Assembly: GCA_902567765.1 (NCBI GenBank)
Contig: CACFNI010000003.1
Span: 1-64,000, forward strand
Direction: 5' to 3'
DNA from: an uncultured Pelagibacteraceae bacterium
GTDB taxonomy: Bacteria > Pseudomonadota > Alphaproteobacteria > Pelagibacterales > Pelagibacteraceae
Length of the DNA: 64,000 nt
The notes beneath the pieces were generated by a model, which was given only the letters and a program-made list of their open reading frames with translations, was not told where the DNA came from and ran no database searches. Below are positions 7,714-15,318 of this stretch, in pieces (position 1 is the stretch's first letter; every line of letters begins with the position of its first letter). A program made the position numbers and the translations under genes.

Positions 7714-9284
7714 TATAAAATCCTTGGAGCGATAAACACTAAAAGTTCATTCATTCTATCGCTTTTTGTTGTTCCTTTAAACATTTTTCCTATAATAGGA
7801 AGTTTACTTACTCCAGGAACTTGTTCTGCTGCGTTTGAGATGTCATTTTTCTTAATTCCACCAATTACAACGATATCTCCATCAGCTATCAAGAGTTTTG
7901 TCGCGATTTCCATTTTGTTAATACCTACTGCCGCTGGGTCTGTCCTATCTGGGGTATCATTATTAACCTGAACCTCTAAAAGTACGTTACCATCACCAAT
8001 TATACTCGGAGTTACAGTTAATTTTAAAGCAGCGTCTTTAAATGTAGGTGCTGTATTATCTGTACCTGCAACAGGTATCTGAACACCTTGAGTGATAGAC
8101 GCAACCTGATTGTCTAACGTAAATAATTTAGGATTAGAAATAGTTTTTCCTAAACCTTCTTTTTCTAAGGCCTCTATTTGAAGTTTTAAAACAGCTGAAC
8201 CTGTTTTTTTAAGAACTCCTATACCGCTTGTCGCACCAATTGCATTGAAATTATATATACCGTCAGAACCAGCACTTCCTGCAGCACTAATACCAGCTGT
8301 ACCTGAAGAAATTTCTGCACCTGATCCAGATGCTGCTCCAACAGTTGTTCCTCCAACTGTACCGCCAATTCTTTCTGACTTTCTTGTATAAGCTCCACCA
8401 AGTTTATTTCCTAGTGCTCTTTCAAAAGTAGAAGTTGCTTCAACAATAAAAGCTTCAATTAATACTTGTTTAGTTCTAACATCAATTTCTCTTATAACTT
8501 TATCAACTACATCCAAGTCTTTTTCTTTTCCTCTTACAATAATAGATCTTGTAGTTTTTTCTTCTGTCACCTGTATTGGTGAATAAGTTGCACTCTCACC
8601 AACTGATGTAAATAATTCTGATATTGTAGCTTTAGCCTCAGCGGGCGTTATATAATAAAGTCTAAATATTTCTGAAACGATTGGTTCTACTGAATTTTCT
8701 AATTCAACTTTTTTTCTAACTGCTGAAGCTCTTGCAGATTTATAACTTTCTTGGGAGGTTAATGTAGCTGGGGAATGGACTCTTATAATATTACTAGCAA
8801 CATCAATATCAGCTGCAAAATTTTTCATATCTAATAAAGCATTAAAAGCTTTGTCCCAAGGCACACTTGATAGTTCTGCAGAAATTGCGCCAGCAACATC
8901 ATCGCCTACTAAGATGTTAACATCTCCTATTTTTGCCATTAAACCCATGGCCTCTTTGTAATCTAGATTTTGAAATTTGAATGATACGTCTTGCTTTAGT
9001 AGCGTATATTCATCTGGAATTAGTAAATAATTTTTTTCTTTAACAGATGAAATTTGTTTTCTTTTTTCTAATACTTTAATATCACCTTCAACTGGTGTTG
9101 GTCCCATTTTTGCACTTTTTTCAACTTCTATTTTTCCTAATTTTTTTACATCTTCTTTAATTAATGGTGTATCGTGTTTAAAGCCTTTATTCTTTTTGAT
9201 CTTAGACATTTGTTGTGCACATCCGCTCAAAACAAAAGATAAGAATATTAAAGAAATTATTATTTGAAATGACTTAAAATTCAT
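7713..9284 (-). CDS. pilQ: Type IV pilus secretin, lipoprotein PilQ/MshL type
   Basis: A 523-residue outer-membrane secretin. The N-terminus is a lipoprotein signal with lipobox LSGC. An STN/N0 domain (FKFQNLDYKEAMGLMAKIGD, then VPWDKAFNALLDM) matches PilQ. An N1/KH-like domain and the secretin barrel follow, with the signature VPGVSKLPIIGKMFKG near the C-terminus. A Gly/Ser/Ala-rich insertion (about residues 295-350) falls in the secretin domain, probably the gate region. The lipobox and the lack of AMIN domains are closer to MshL or short PilQ forms than to classical PilQ. It overlaps its neighbours by one base on each side. Confidence 0.93.
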   Translation of the reverse strand: MNFKSFQIIISLIFLSFVLSGCAQQMSKIKKNKGFKHDTPLIKEDVKKLGKIEVEKSAKMGPTPVEGDIKVLEKRKQISSVKEKNYLLIPDEYTLLKQDVSFKFQNLDYKEAMGLMAKIGDVNILVGDDVAGAISAELSSVPWDKAFNALLDMKNFAADIDVASNIIRVHSPATLTSQESYKSARASAVRKKVELENSVEPIVSEIFRLYYITPAEAKATISELFTSVGESATYSPIQVTEEKTTRSIIVRGKEKDLDVVDKVIREIDVRTKQVLIEAFIVEATSTFERALGNKLGGAYTRKSERIGGTVGGTTVGAASGSGAEISSGTAGISAAGSAGSDGIYNFNAIGATSGIGVLKKTGSAVLKLQIEALEKEGLGKTISNPKLFTLDNQVASITQGVQIPVAGTDNTAPTFKDAALKLTVTPSIIGDGNVLLEVQVNNDTPDRTDPAAVGINKMEIATKLLIADGDIVVIGGIKKNDISNAAEQVPGVSKLPIIGKMFKGTTKSDRMNELLVFIAPRIL

Positions 9285-9796
9285 TAAAAAGGCTCCGAGG
9301 TTTCTTTGATTTGATTTTTAAAATTAATAACTAAAAACGAATTATCCCCTTTTTCAAAAATTGCTTGCTCAGCTTTAAGTGCAACTAATTTTATACCTGG
9401 GCTAAGTTCTTCATTCATCTGCAATGTAACTATTTCTCCAGTTGGGTTAATTAAAGATACATAGCTCTCATATTCACCATTCATTATTCCAACAAGTTTA
9501 AAATTATATAAACTCATTTGTGCTCTCTCTTCATCGCTGTTGGTAATTACAGATACGGTGCTTGCTCCTCCCAAAGATGCATCTCCAACAAATGGATCGT
9601 TTAATGGAAGAGGCTCCTCTTTGCCAATCTCCGAACTAATGTTTAATTGTTGATCTGCTTGTTTCTGTTTAACTTTTTTATTAATTTCTTTTGCTTTATC
9701 AATTATGTTTTGTTCAGTATCATGATTTTCAGCATGTAAACTGAAAATGCTAAATGAAGCTACAACGCTTAATATTAATAATTTTTTAAAACTCAT
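9284..9796 (-). CDS. pilP: PilP-like pilus assembly protein
   Basis: A 170-residue exported protein. A signal peptide ending near SLHA is followed by a linker and a small beta domain: ERAQMSLYNFKLVGIMNGEYESYVSL, then IVTLQMNEELSPGIKLVALK. The LNDPF motif before the domain and its place between pilO and pilQ identify it as PilP, which links the PilN/O inner-membrane subcomplex to the secretin. The usual lipobox cysteine is missing, so it would be periplasmic rather than lipid-anchored. It overlaps pilO by 11 bp and pilQ by one. Confidence 0.85.
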   Translation of the reverse strand: MSFKKLLILSVVASFSIFSLHAENHDTEQNIIDKAKEINKKVKQKQADQQLNISSEIGKEEPLPLNDPFVGDASLGGASTVSVITNSDEERAQMSLYNFKLVGIMNGEYESYVSLINPTGEIVTLQMNEELSPGIKLVALKAEQAIFEKGDNSFLVINFKNQIKETSEPF

Positions 9797-10496
9797 CAGC
9801 CAATCCTACTATAGTTAATACTCCATTAACTTTTATCGCACCGGTTGTATCTCCTTTTACCACTTTTATTGATTCCTTGTCAAAATTAAGCATCTTTTTA
9901 GACATAGAAAGCGATCTTTTAAACTTAATGTAGCCCAAGAAATTGCCAGTAATCTCAAAATTAACTGGAATTGAGTAATATGCCATGTTTCCAGCTGATT
10001 TCTTTTTACTTTTCTTTTTCTTCTTTTTCTTCTTCTTCTTTTTTTTCTTCTTTTTCTTCTTATCAGTTGTTTCTTCTAAAATATCAGATCTGTAGACAGC
10101 TTTTGGTGGTTTTTTCTCTATTTTTGAAATTACCAAGTCATTAATGCCCGCAAAGTAACTTAAGGTTTCGTATAATCCCTCAACTTCCGCTTTTGTATGA
10201 AATAAAGTTGAATACTCATCGTACCTCGGTTTTAATTTTTTAATTTTATTCTTTTTTGACTTAATTTGTTTTACGAATTTAGCAGTCTGCTCTTTTTTTT
10301 TATTCATATCTTCTATCTGCTTTTTCTTTTTTTCAACTATCGGATCTAAAATTGCATAATAAATAATTAAAAATATAATTATCGCCCCAACTGAGATACC
10401 AACTTTAATTAAAGTTTTTCTATCAGCTAGTTGAAGAACTTTTTCCTTTAAGTCCTGTAAGTTAATATTTTTGAGATCTATATTTTTTAAGTCCAT
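9786..10496 (-). CDS. pilO: PilO-like pilus assembly protein with polylysine insert
   Basis: A 236-residue protein. Short cytoplasmic N-terminus (including NIDLKNINLQDLKEKVLQL), one membrane helix (VGISVGAIIIFLIIYYAIL), a coiled coil, then a ferredoxin-like periplasmic domain (AYYSIPVNFEITGNFLGYIKFKRSL). This is PilO topology, and the gene lies between pilMN and pilP. Between the coil and the domain is an almost uninterrupted run of about 18 lysines followed by SKKKSAG, which is not normal for PilO. The DNA there is a pure pyrimidine (ctt/ttt) tract on the plus strand, so slippage could vary its length. Confidence 0.85.
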   Translation of the reverse strand: MDLKNIDLKNINLQDLKEKVLQLADRKTLIKVGISVGAIIIFLIIYYAILDPIVEKKKKQIEDMNKKKEQTAKFVKQIKSKKNKIKKLKPRYDEYSTLFHTKAEVEGLYETLSYFAGINDLVISKIEKKPPKAVYRSDILEETTDKKKKKKKKKKKKKKKKKSKKKSAGNMAYYSIPVNFEITGNFLGYIKFKRSLSMSKKMLNFDKESIKVVKGDTTGAIKVNGVLTIVGLADEF

Positions 10497-10504
10497 ATTA
10501 AAAC

Positions 10505-12907
10505 CTATGTTTTGCTCTTACCTTTTGGATCAATTAATACAAAAACTCTAAATCCTTTCATTGTAATTCCACTCTTTGATCTTTTTGGAAGTTTCATCGA
10601 TGATAGTGATGCTTGCTTAATATATTTTTGACCACTTAAATTTTTTATAAATTTTAATATATCTTGATCACTTGCTGCTACACCTTGAATTGTAACCTTT
10701 GTTTTTCCATTATAATCAACTTTGTCAAATCTTACTCTTTTTGGAACACTTGCTGCAATTTGTGCCAATATTCTATAACTCAAATCTTTATTTGATTTAA
10801 GACTATTACTTAATTTTAAAGTTGTTTCAATTAAGCTTAATTCTTTGCCTATTGCTTTATTTTCCTTTTTTTTCAAAGCATGTGTTTTCTTTACCTTTTC
10901 ATAGTTAGCAAGTTTCTTATTATAAGAATGAATATTCCAAAAAGACAGTGCAAACATGATAAGATAAATTCCAACAACTCCACCAACAAATCCTTTAAAA
11001 GCAAAATTTGAGATTGCTTTCATTTTTTTCTGCTTGACCATGCCTTTTCTATTAGGAAGTAAATTTATGTTTTTAACCGCAGTTACAAACTTATAATAGC
11101 CAAAAACATCTAACTTCCTAAAAGCCAAACCAATTACAGTAGAAAGATATGATCGATTTTGTAAATTTACTGATTGATCAAGTTGTTGAGGTATTTTCAA
11201 TCCATCAATTGGATCAAAAGTTTTAAAACCAACATTAACTAAATTAGTTCTAAAGATTGATAAATAATCTTCAATATTTTCTAAATCAGAAACAACTTTT
11301 ATGTTTCTAATTCTTTTTTCATATTTTGTTTCAAAATCCTGTACAGCTTGTTTAACTTGTGTAACAAATCTTCTAACTAAGCCCTCTTTCTCTTCTTGAA
11401 CTTGTGATGATTTTAATATTTGTCTATCTTGTCCTCTTAAAAAAATATCAGTAATAATTGGATTATTATCATATAAGATCATTAGATAATTTTCATCTAA
11501 ACCAAATTCTAAAACAGCTGTTAAATTTGCATCCTCAGCTTTTTGAGAAATCTGATTAATTTGGTCTACTGCAGATTTTAATGCAAAACATTTTACGTCA
11601 ATTATAACTGGATTAAGTCCGCTTGATTTTATAATAGAAGTATAACTATTGATGTCAGATAGTTTTGACGCAACAAATAAAATATCCATAGTATTTTCTT
11701 TTTGATTTCTATTTATTACTTGATGAAATATTGAATAATCATCTAAATTATCAGTTAATTGAACAAGATTTTCCCAAAGAGAATTGGTTTCAATTGCCTT
11801 TTGCAATTCCTCATCCTTCATAAGAGGTGCTGTCACTACTCTTATGATTGCACTTGTAACAGGTATCGCAATTGCAGCATTTGGAGTTTTGATTTTCGAT
11901 TTTTGAAGGGCAATTGTCAATTCAGCTCCAAGTTTTTCAGAATTTTCCAAAACAACTGAATCTTCAGGCAGGTCTACTTTATGAATATAAAATTTTTCTA
12001 ATACCCATTGATTTGCTTTGTTAGAAGCAACTTGTGCTAATCTAATTTCTTTATTTGTTATTTCTACTCCAAGTATTTCTTCACCTTGTGCAGAAGATTT
12101 TCCCAATTTTGATTTAAAAAAATTGTCTAACTTGTTTTTAAAATTATTTGCCCCACCACTAGATGCTTTTGGCATTTTGAGACCACTTGCAAAAGATGGT
12201 TTTTTTAATTTTATATTTTTAAATTTATCTAATAAACTAGAAATAGATTTTTTACTTTCTGTAGATTCTTTATTATCGCTCACATTAATTTGTGGCTTTT
12301 GATTATTTTCGTTTTCAACTGAGCTTACAACTGGTTTTGGTGTTTCTGCTACAGGAGGTGTAATTGGTGCTGGGGGAGCTTCTGCCACCGGAGCAGAAGT
12401 TGCACTCGAGCTAGTCGCTGAAGTCTGGCCTGATAAATCTTGAGTTTCTTCTGTTTTTGAAGGTTCTTTTTCTTTATTTGCATGAACATCATCAAACCAT
12501 TTTTCTAAAATAGGAATTGCATCTTCTAAATTTTGTGTACCTGATGAAGAAATTTTTTGTTTTCCATCAATATAAAGCCTTCCAACCCAATTTTTTGATT
12601 TAAGCTCGCCCTTATATTTATCTTGTCTTACATATATATGTAATCTTCCATCTTTTTTATGAATTACCTCATGCTCTTTTTTCTCTTCCTGCTTTTTTTC
12701 TTCATTTTTGGGGGCTTCTGGAGTTTGAACTTCTTCATTTATTTCATTTGGAGTAGATTGGTCAACACTTATGTATGATTCACTTCCAGATTGTAATTCA
12801 TCATTACTTTTTGGATTTTGATTTACATCTTCCGATTGATTCTTCTGATTATCATCAGAACCTTGATCGTCAACCTTATCTATTTTATCTTTTTCGTCTT
12901 CACTCAT
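10505..12907 (-). CDS. PilM-PilN fusion protein with disordered N-terminal extension
   Basis: An 800-residue protein. Residues 1-80 are acidic and low-complexity. Residues of about 84-142 form a small folded segment (GRLHIYVRQDKYKG, then AIPILEKWFDDV) I do not recognise. Residues 150-270 are Pro/Ala/Ser-rich and then basic. Residues of about 278-600 are an actin-like PilM domain (ILGVEITNKEIRLAQVASN, then LEFGLDENYLMILYD). Residues of about 612-800 are PilN: the conserved INLLPNRK motif, a membrane helix at about 636-657, a coiled coil and a ferredoxin-like domain. Normally PilM is cytoplasmic and binds the INLLP peptide of PilN; here the two are covalently joined. First gene of the pilMN-O-P-Q-B-C run, behind a 532-bp repeat-rich upstream region. 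Confidence 0.9.
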   Translation of the reverse strand: MSEDEKDKIDKVDDQGSDDNQKNQSEDVNQNPKSNDELQSGSESYISVDQSTPNEINEEVQTPEAPKNEEKKQEEKKEHEVIHKKDGRLHIYVRQDKYKGELKSKNWVGRLYIDGKQKISSSGTQNLEDAIPILEKWFDDVHANKEKEPSKTEETQDLSGQTSATSSSATSAPVAEAPPAPITPPVAETPKPVVSSVENENNQKPQINVSDNKESTESKKSISSLLDKFKNIKLKKPSFASGLKMPKASSGGANNFKNKLDNFFKSKLGKSSAQGEEILGVEITNKEIRLAQVASNKANQWVLEKFYIHKVDLPEDSVVLENSEKLGAELTIALQKSKIKTPNAAIAIPVTSAIIRVVTAPLMKDEELQKAIETNSLWENLVQLTDNLDDYSIFHQVINRNQKENTMDILFVASKLSDINSYTSIIKSSGLNPVIIDVKCFALKSAVDQINQISQKAEDANLTAVLEFGLDENYLMILYDNNPIITDIFLRGQDRQILKSSQVQEEKEGLVRRFVTQVKQAVQDFETKYEKRIRNIKVVSDLENIEDYLSIFRTNLVNVGFKTFDPIDGLKIPQQLDQSVNLQNRSYLSTVIGLAFRKLDVFGYYKFVTAVKNINLLPNRKGMVKQKKMKAISNFAFKGFVGGVVGIYLIMFALSFWNIHSYNKKLANYEKVKKTHALKKKENKAIGKELSLIETTLKLSNSLKSNKDLSYRILAQIAASVPKRVRFDKVDYNGKTKVTIQGVAASDQDILKFIKNLSGQKYIKQASLSSMKLPKRSKSGITMKGFRVFVLIDPKGKSKT

Positions 12908-12992
12908 AAAAAATTAATTTATTCTCTAACACAATATTACGAATCTCTAACACAATTTAGATAAATGTCTAACACAAAATTAAAAGTTGTAT

Positions 12993-13005
12993 GCTCATTT
13001 TAGGT
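12993..13005. promoter_or_regulatory. Weak candidate operator upstream of pilMN
   Basis: GCTCATTTTAGGT fits the ACCYA-N3-TRGGT pattern except at the first and third bases of the left arm. It lies 85 bp before the pilMN start codon, between element clusters of the CTCTAACACAA array. Confidence 0.25.
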
Positions 13006-13104
13006 CATATGCATAAAATATTAAGTAAAATCAACAATTATTAATTATTAAAATATTTTGGATAAGTTTATGAAAATAATTTTAAAATTTAATTTCTCTA
13101 ACAC

Positions 13105-13153
13105 AAAAAATAAAAACTCTAACACAATGATAAAATTTACGTTTGTGTTAGAG
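13105..13153 (-). terminator. Possible rho-independent terminator formed by two array elements
   Basis: The facing copies at 13117-13127 and 13143-13153 make a perfect 11-bp stem around a 15-nt loop. Read on the minus strand it is followed by TTTTTATTTTTT, the form of a terminator for the regulator-MFS transcript coming from 14.7 kb. The same bases also belong to the regularly spaced array, so termination may be secondary or coincidental. Confidence 0.4.
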
Positions 13154-13212
13154 TTTATATGAAAAAAAAAAATTTTTAAAAGTCAATAAAATCAACAATT
13201 TTTGCGATTTCA

Positions 13213-13225
13213 ACCTAAAGTAGGT
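13213..13225. promoter_or_regulatory. Perfect inverted-repeat operator candidate upstream of pilMN
   Basis: ACCTAAAGTAGGT has perfect 5-bp arms (ACCTA/TAGGT). It is almost identical to ACCTAAAATAGGT at 15253-15265 beside the winged-helix regulator gene. It sits just before the inverted CTCTAACACAA pair, 305 bp from the pilMN start codon. Confidence 0.5.
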
Positions 13226-13439
13226 ATTTTGTGTTAGAGTACGAAGTTTTTGTGTTAGAGAATAAAAATATTTTTAAAAAAATAAAATTCTACCTTCCAA
13301 TCATATAAAAAATTAATAAATTTTCGAAAAAAAGATAAAATTTAGGGTTGTATTTTGGAAAAAAGTTTAATTTTTTAAATTTTTATAAAATTTTCAACTA
13401 AATATAGAAAACTTATTAAAAATTTTTAATTTTTTTTAA

Positions 13440-14669
13440 TTATACGTTCTTTACTGAAAGCATTAATAAAAAACCAATAATAAAAAAAAGTGAAACAGAT
13501 AAGAAACCAATTCTTTGTGAATACAAGTAAGTTAAAGTTCCTACCATTAAAGGTCCCGCAAAAGCAGTAACTCTTCCAGAGAAACTAAACAAACCAAAAC
13601 CTTTTCCTAAATCTGTTTTAGATAATAGTTTTGTCATCATTACACGGCTTGCGCTTTGAATAGAGCCTATAAAAAAAGAAATTACCATTACATTGTAAAA
13701 AAATTCACTTTTTGTTTGTGCAATCATTGATCCATAAACAACTGTGCATGTTAATACAACAATACAAAATAAAATAATTGTTTTAGAAGAAAATTTATCA
13801 TTTAAGTATCCCCCGATTAAAACTCCAGCGAATGCAACAATGTTTCCTGCGATTGCAAGTTTTAATAAATCACTTGAATTAAAATTAAAAACTCCAGAAG
13901 CATAAACACCTCCACCTGCAATCAATACAATTAATGCATCAGAATAAATCATTCTTGCTAAAAGAAACTTTCCAACTGATGTAAATTTATTTTTCCAAAT
14001 TATTTCAATAATTTTCTTTGCTACTGGTGTTGTGTCATTATTTTCTTCATAAGATATTTTTTTTTTAAAATAACTCATCATTGGTAAAGAAAAAATAAAA
14101 AACCAAAACGCAACAATCAATGGAATGAATCTTATGTGTTCAAAATTATTTTTATCTAAGCCGAAAGGAATTGTTTTAGGTAAAATAAAAAAATATAAAA
14201 CTAATAAAAGTATTGGTATCGATCCAATGTAACCTAATGCAAATGCAAATCCAGATGTTTTTCCAATATTGTTTTCATCTGAACATTTTTTTAATAACGA
14301 ATTGTAAAATATTGTTCCAACTTCATAACAGTAGTTTGAAATAAAAAAAATAATTAAAGTAAATAAAATATAATTTGGGTTTGGTTTTGAAAACCAAAAC
14401 AAACAAGTTGTTAGAATACAAAGTAAAGTAAATATTTGTAAGAAATTTATTTTTCCTTTAGGTTTTTTGTCAGCTATCGCCCCAATGAACGGTCCTGTTA
14501 ACGCAATCATAATTCCACAAAGTCCTGCAGTCCATTGCCAGTACGCTGCACCCAGTTGTGCGTTACCAACAATTTGATTTGCAAAGTAAGTTGAAGTTAC
14601 AAATGTTATAATGATCATTGTATACGCAGAATTTGCTAAATCATACAGTCCATAAAAAAATTTACTCAT
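13440..14669 (-). CDS. MFS transporter, UMF1-like
   Basis: About 409 residues with roughly 12 membrane helices. The N-terminus FFYGLYDLANSAYTMIIITF and the loop GPFIGAIADKKPKGK are typical of UMF1/Atg22-like major facilitator proteins. The track start at 14681 is a TTG inside the upstream gene; the ATG at 14667-14669, one base past the regulator stop, is more likely and is used here. It appears co-transcribed with the regulator at 14671-15216. The substrate is unknown. Confidence 0.88.
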   Translation of the reverse strand: MSKFFYGLYDLANSAYTMIIITFVTSTYFANQIVGNAQLGAAYWQWTAGLCGIMIALTGPFIGAIADKKPKGKINFLQIFTLLCILTTCLFWFSKPNPNYILFTLIIFFISNYCYEVGTIFYNSLLKKCSDENNIGKTSGFAFALGYIGSIPILLLVLYFFILPKTIPFGLDKNNFEHIRFIPLIVAFWFFIFSLPMMSYFKKKISYEENNDTTPVAKKIIEIIWKNKFTSVGKFLLARMIYSDALIVLIAGGGVYASGVFNFNSSDLLKLAIAGNIVAFAGVLIGGYLNDKFSSKTIILFCIVVLTCTVVYGSMIAQTKSEFFYNVMVISFFIGSIQSASRVMMTKLLSKTDLGKGFGLFSFSGRVTAFAGPLMVGTLTYLYSQRIGFLSVSLFFIIGFLLMLSVKNV

Positions 14670-14670
14670 T

Positions 14671-15216
14671 TTATTTATCAAACTCCAATAATGTTTTTAA
14701 TGTACCGCTCTTTTCCCACTTTTTTATCAATGAACTTAAATCTAATGTGGTTTGACTTACAAAGTCTTTATAAATAGTTTTATAAGCTGGTCCAAGTTTA
14801 ATCCCTCCATAAGTATTAAAAGTCAAAATTTCTTTTTTACTTAAAGAAATTACTTTTCTTCTTACTGTTTCTCTTGGAAGCTGTAATACTTCTGAAATAC
14901 TTGCAAAAGTTAATTTGTTAGTACTTATATTTTTTTTTTGCGTTATTCTTGTCATTTGTTCTTGTAGCTCAGCAAATGTTCTATTTCCTGATTTATTTAT
15001 TTCATAAAGGGAATGACTAACAACCACTTGGATTATTACGAAAGATTCATAGTCTACGTTTAATTTTTCACGTACTCTTGTATATAAAGAGAGAACGAAC
15101 ATCACCCAGTGATAGAAGCCCTTGGAAAATGGATGTTCCTGTTGCCTACTAGCTTTCTTTGCATCATCTAAAGAAATGACTTTGCTTTCACCTAATTTAG
15201 TTTTTTCATTACTCAT
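14671..15216 (-). CDS. Winged-helix transcriptional regulator, probably autoregulated
   Basis: The track start is at 15273, but the two inverted repeats at 15232-15265 would then be coding. The ATG at 15214-15216 (MSNEKTKLGES) with an upstream AGGGAG is preferred, giving 181 residues. An N-terminal helical part (GFYHWVMFVLSLYTRVREKL) precedes a helix-turn-helix: LTFASISEVLQLPRETVRRKVISL, then a beta-wing KKEILTFNTYGGIKL. The Crp-type recognition pattern (LPRETVRRK) is clear, but no cyclic-nucleotide domain is visible. I do not recognise the subfamily. Similar inverted repeats at its own promoter and at pilus, STAS and FecR genes suggest it as their binder; that is inference. Confidence 0.8.
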   Translation of the reverse strand: MSNEKTKLGESKVISLDDAKKASRQQEHPFSKGFYHWVMFVLSLYTRVREKLNVDYESFVIIQVVVSHSLYEINKSGNRTFAELQEQMTRITQKKNISTNKLTFASISEVLQLPRETVRRKVISLSKKEILTFNTYGGIKLGPAYKTIYKDFVSQTTLDLSSLIKKWEKSGTLKTLLEFDK

Positions 15217-15231
15217 TATAGTTTTTATTCT

Positions 15232-15265
15232 CCCTATAGTAGGTAGAGTACAACCTAAAATAGGT
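15232..15265. promoter_or_regulatory. Tandem operators between regulator and divergent surface-protein gene
   Basis: Two 13-bp inverted repeats, CCCTATAGTAGGT (15232-15244) and ACCTAAAATAGGT (15253-15265, perfect arms), are spaced 21 bp centre to centre. They lie 15 and 36 bp upstream of the regulator ATG at 15216, and the second is 53 bp before the divergent gene at 15319. This is the classic layout for an autoregulator that also controls its divergent neighbour. Confidence 0.6.
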
Positions 15266-15318
15266 ACAATCAATCTTTTTCCCCATTATGAGTTTAATAA
15301 GCTATCATTAATAAAATT

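Larger units (their letters stand above)
12924..13260. repeat. Array of eight CTCTAACACAA elements in the pilMN upstream region
   Basis: The 532-bp gap between pilMN and the MFS gene contains no gene. Five direct copies start at 12924, 12945, 12967 (first base G), 13096 and 13117. Three inverted copies (TTGTGTTAGAG) lie at 13143-13153, 13229-13239 and 13250-13260. Neighbouring copies in each cluster are 21-22 bp apart, two helical turns. I noticed no copies elsewhere in the window. The DNA from 13260 to 13440 is almost pure A/T. The array could bind a regulator cooperatively on the pilMN promoter; an iteron-like role cannot be excluded. Confidence 0.85.

Noticed and set aside
12924-13260. CRISPR array
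   Set aside because: The repeat unit is 11 bp, the gaps are mostly 10-11 bp or irregular, and copies occur in both orientations, so it does not have a repeat-spacer structure. No cas genes are present.
12908-13440. Replication origin with iterons
   Set aside because: Regular 21-bp repeats beside A/T-rich DNA look iteron-like, but there are no DnaA boxes that I can recognise, no replication gene nearby, and the location in a pilus promoter region is explained more simply by regulation.
15217-15273. Upstream 19-codon extension of the winged-helix regulator
   Set aside because: It would place two operator-like inverted repeats inside the coding region; the ATG at 15216 with a purine-rich upstream site is simpler.
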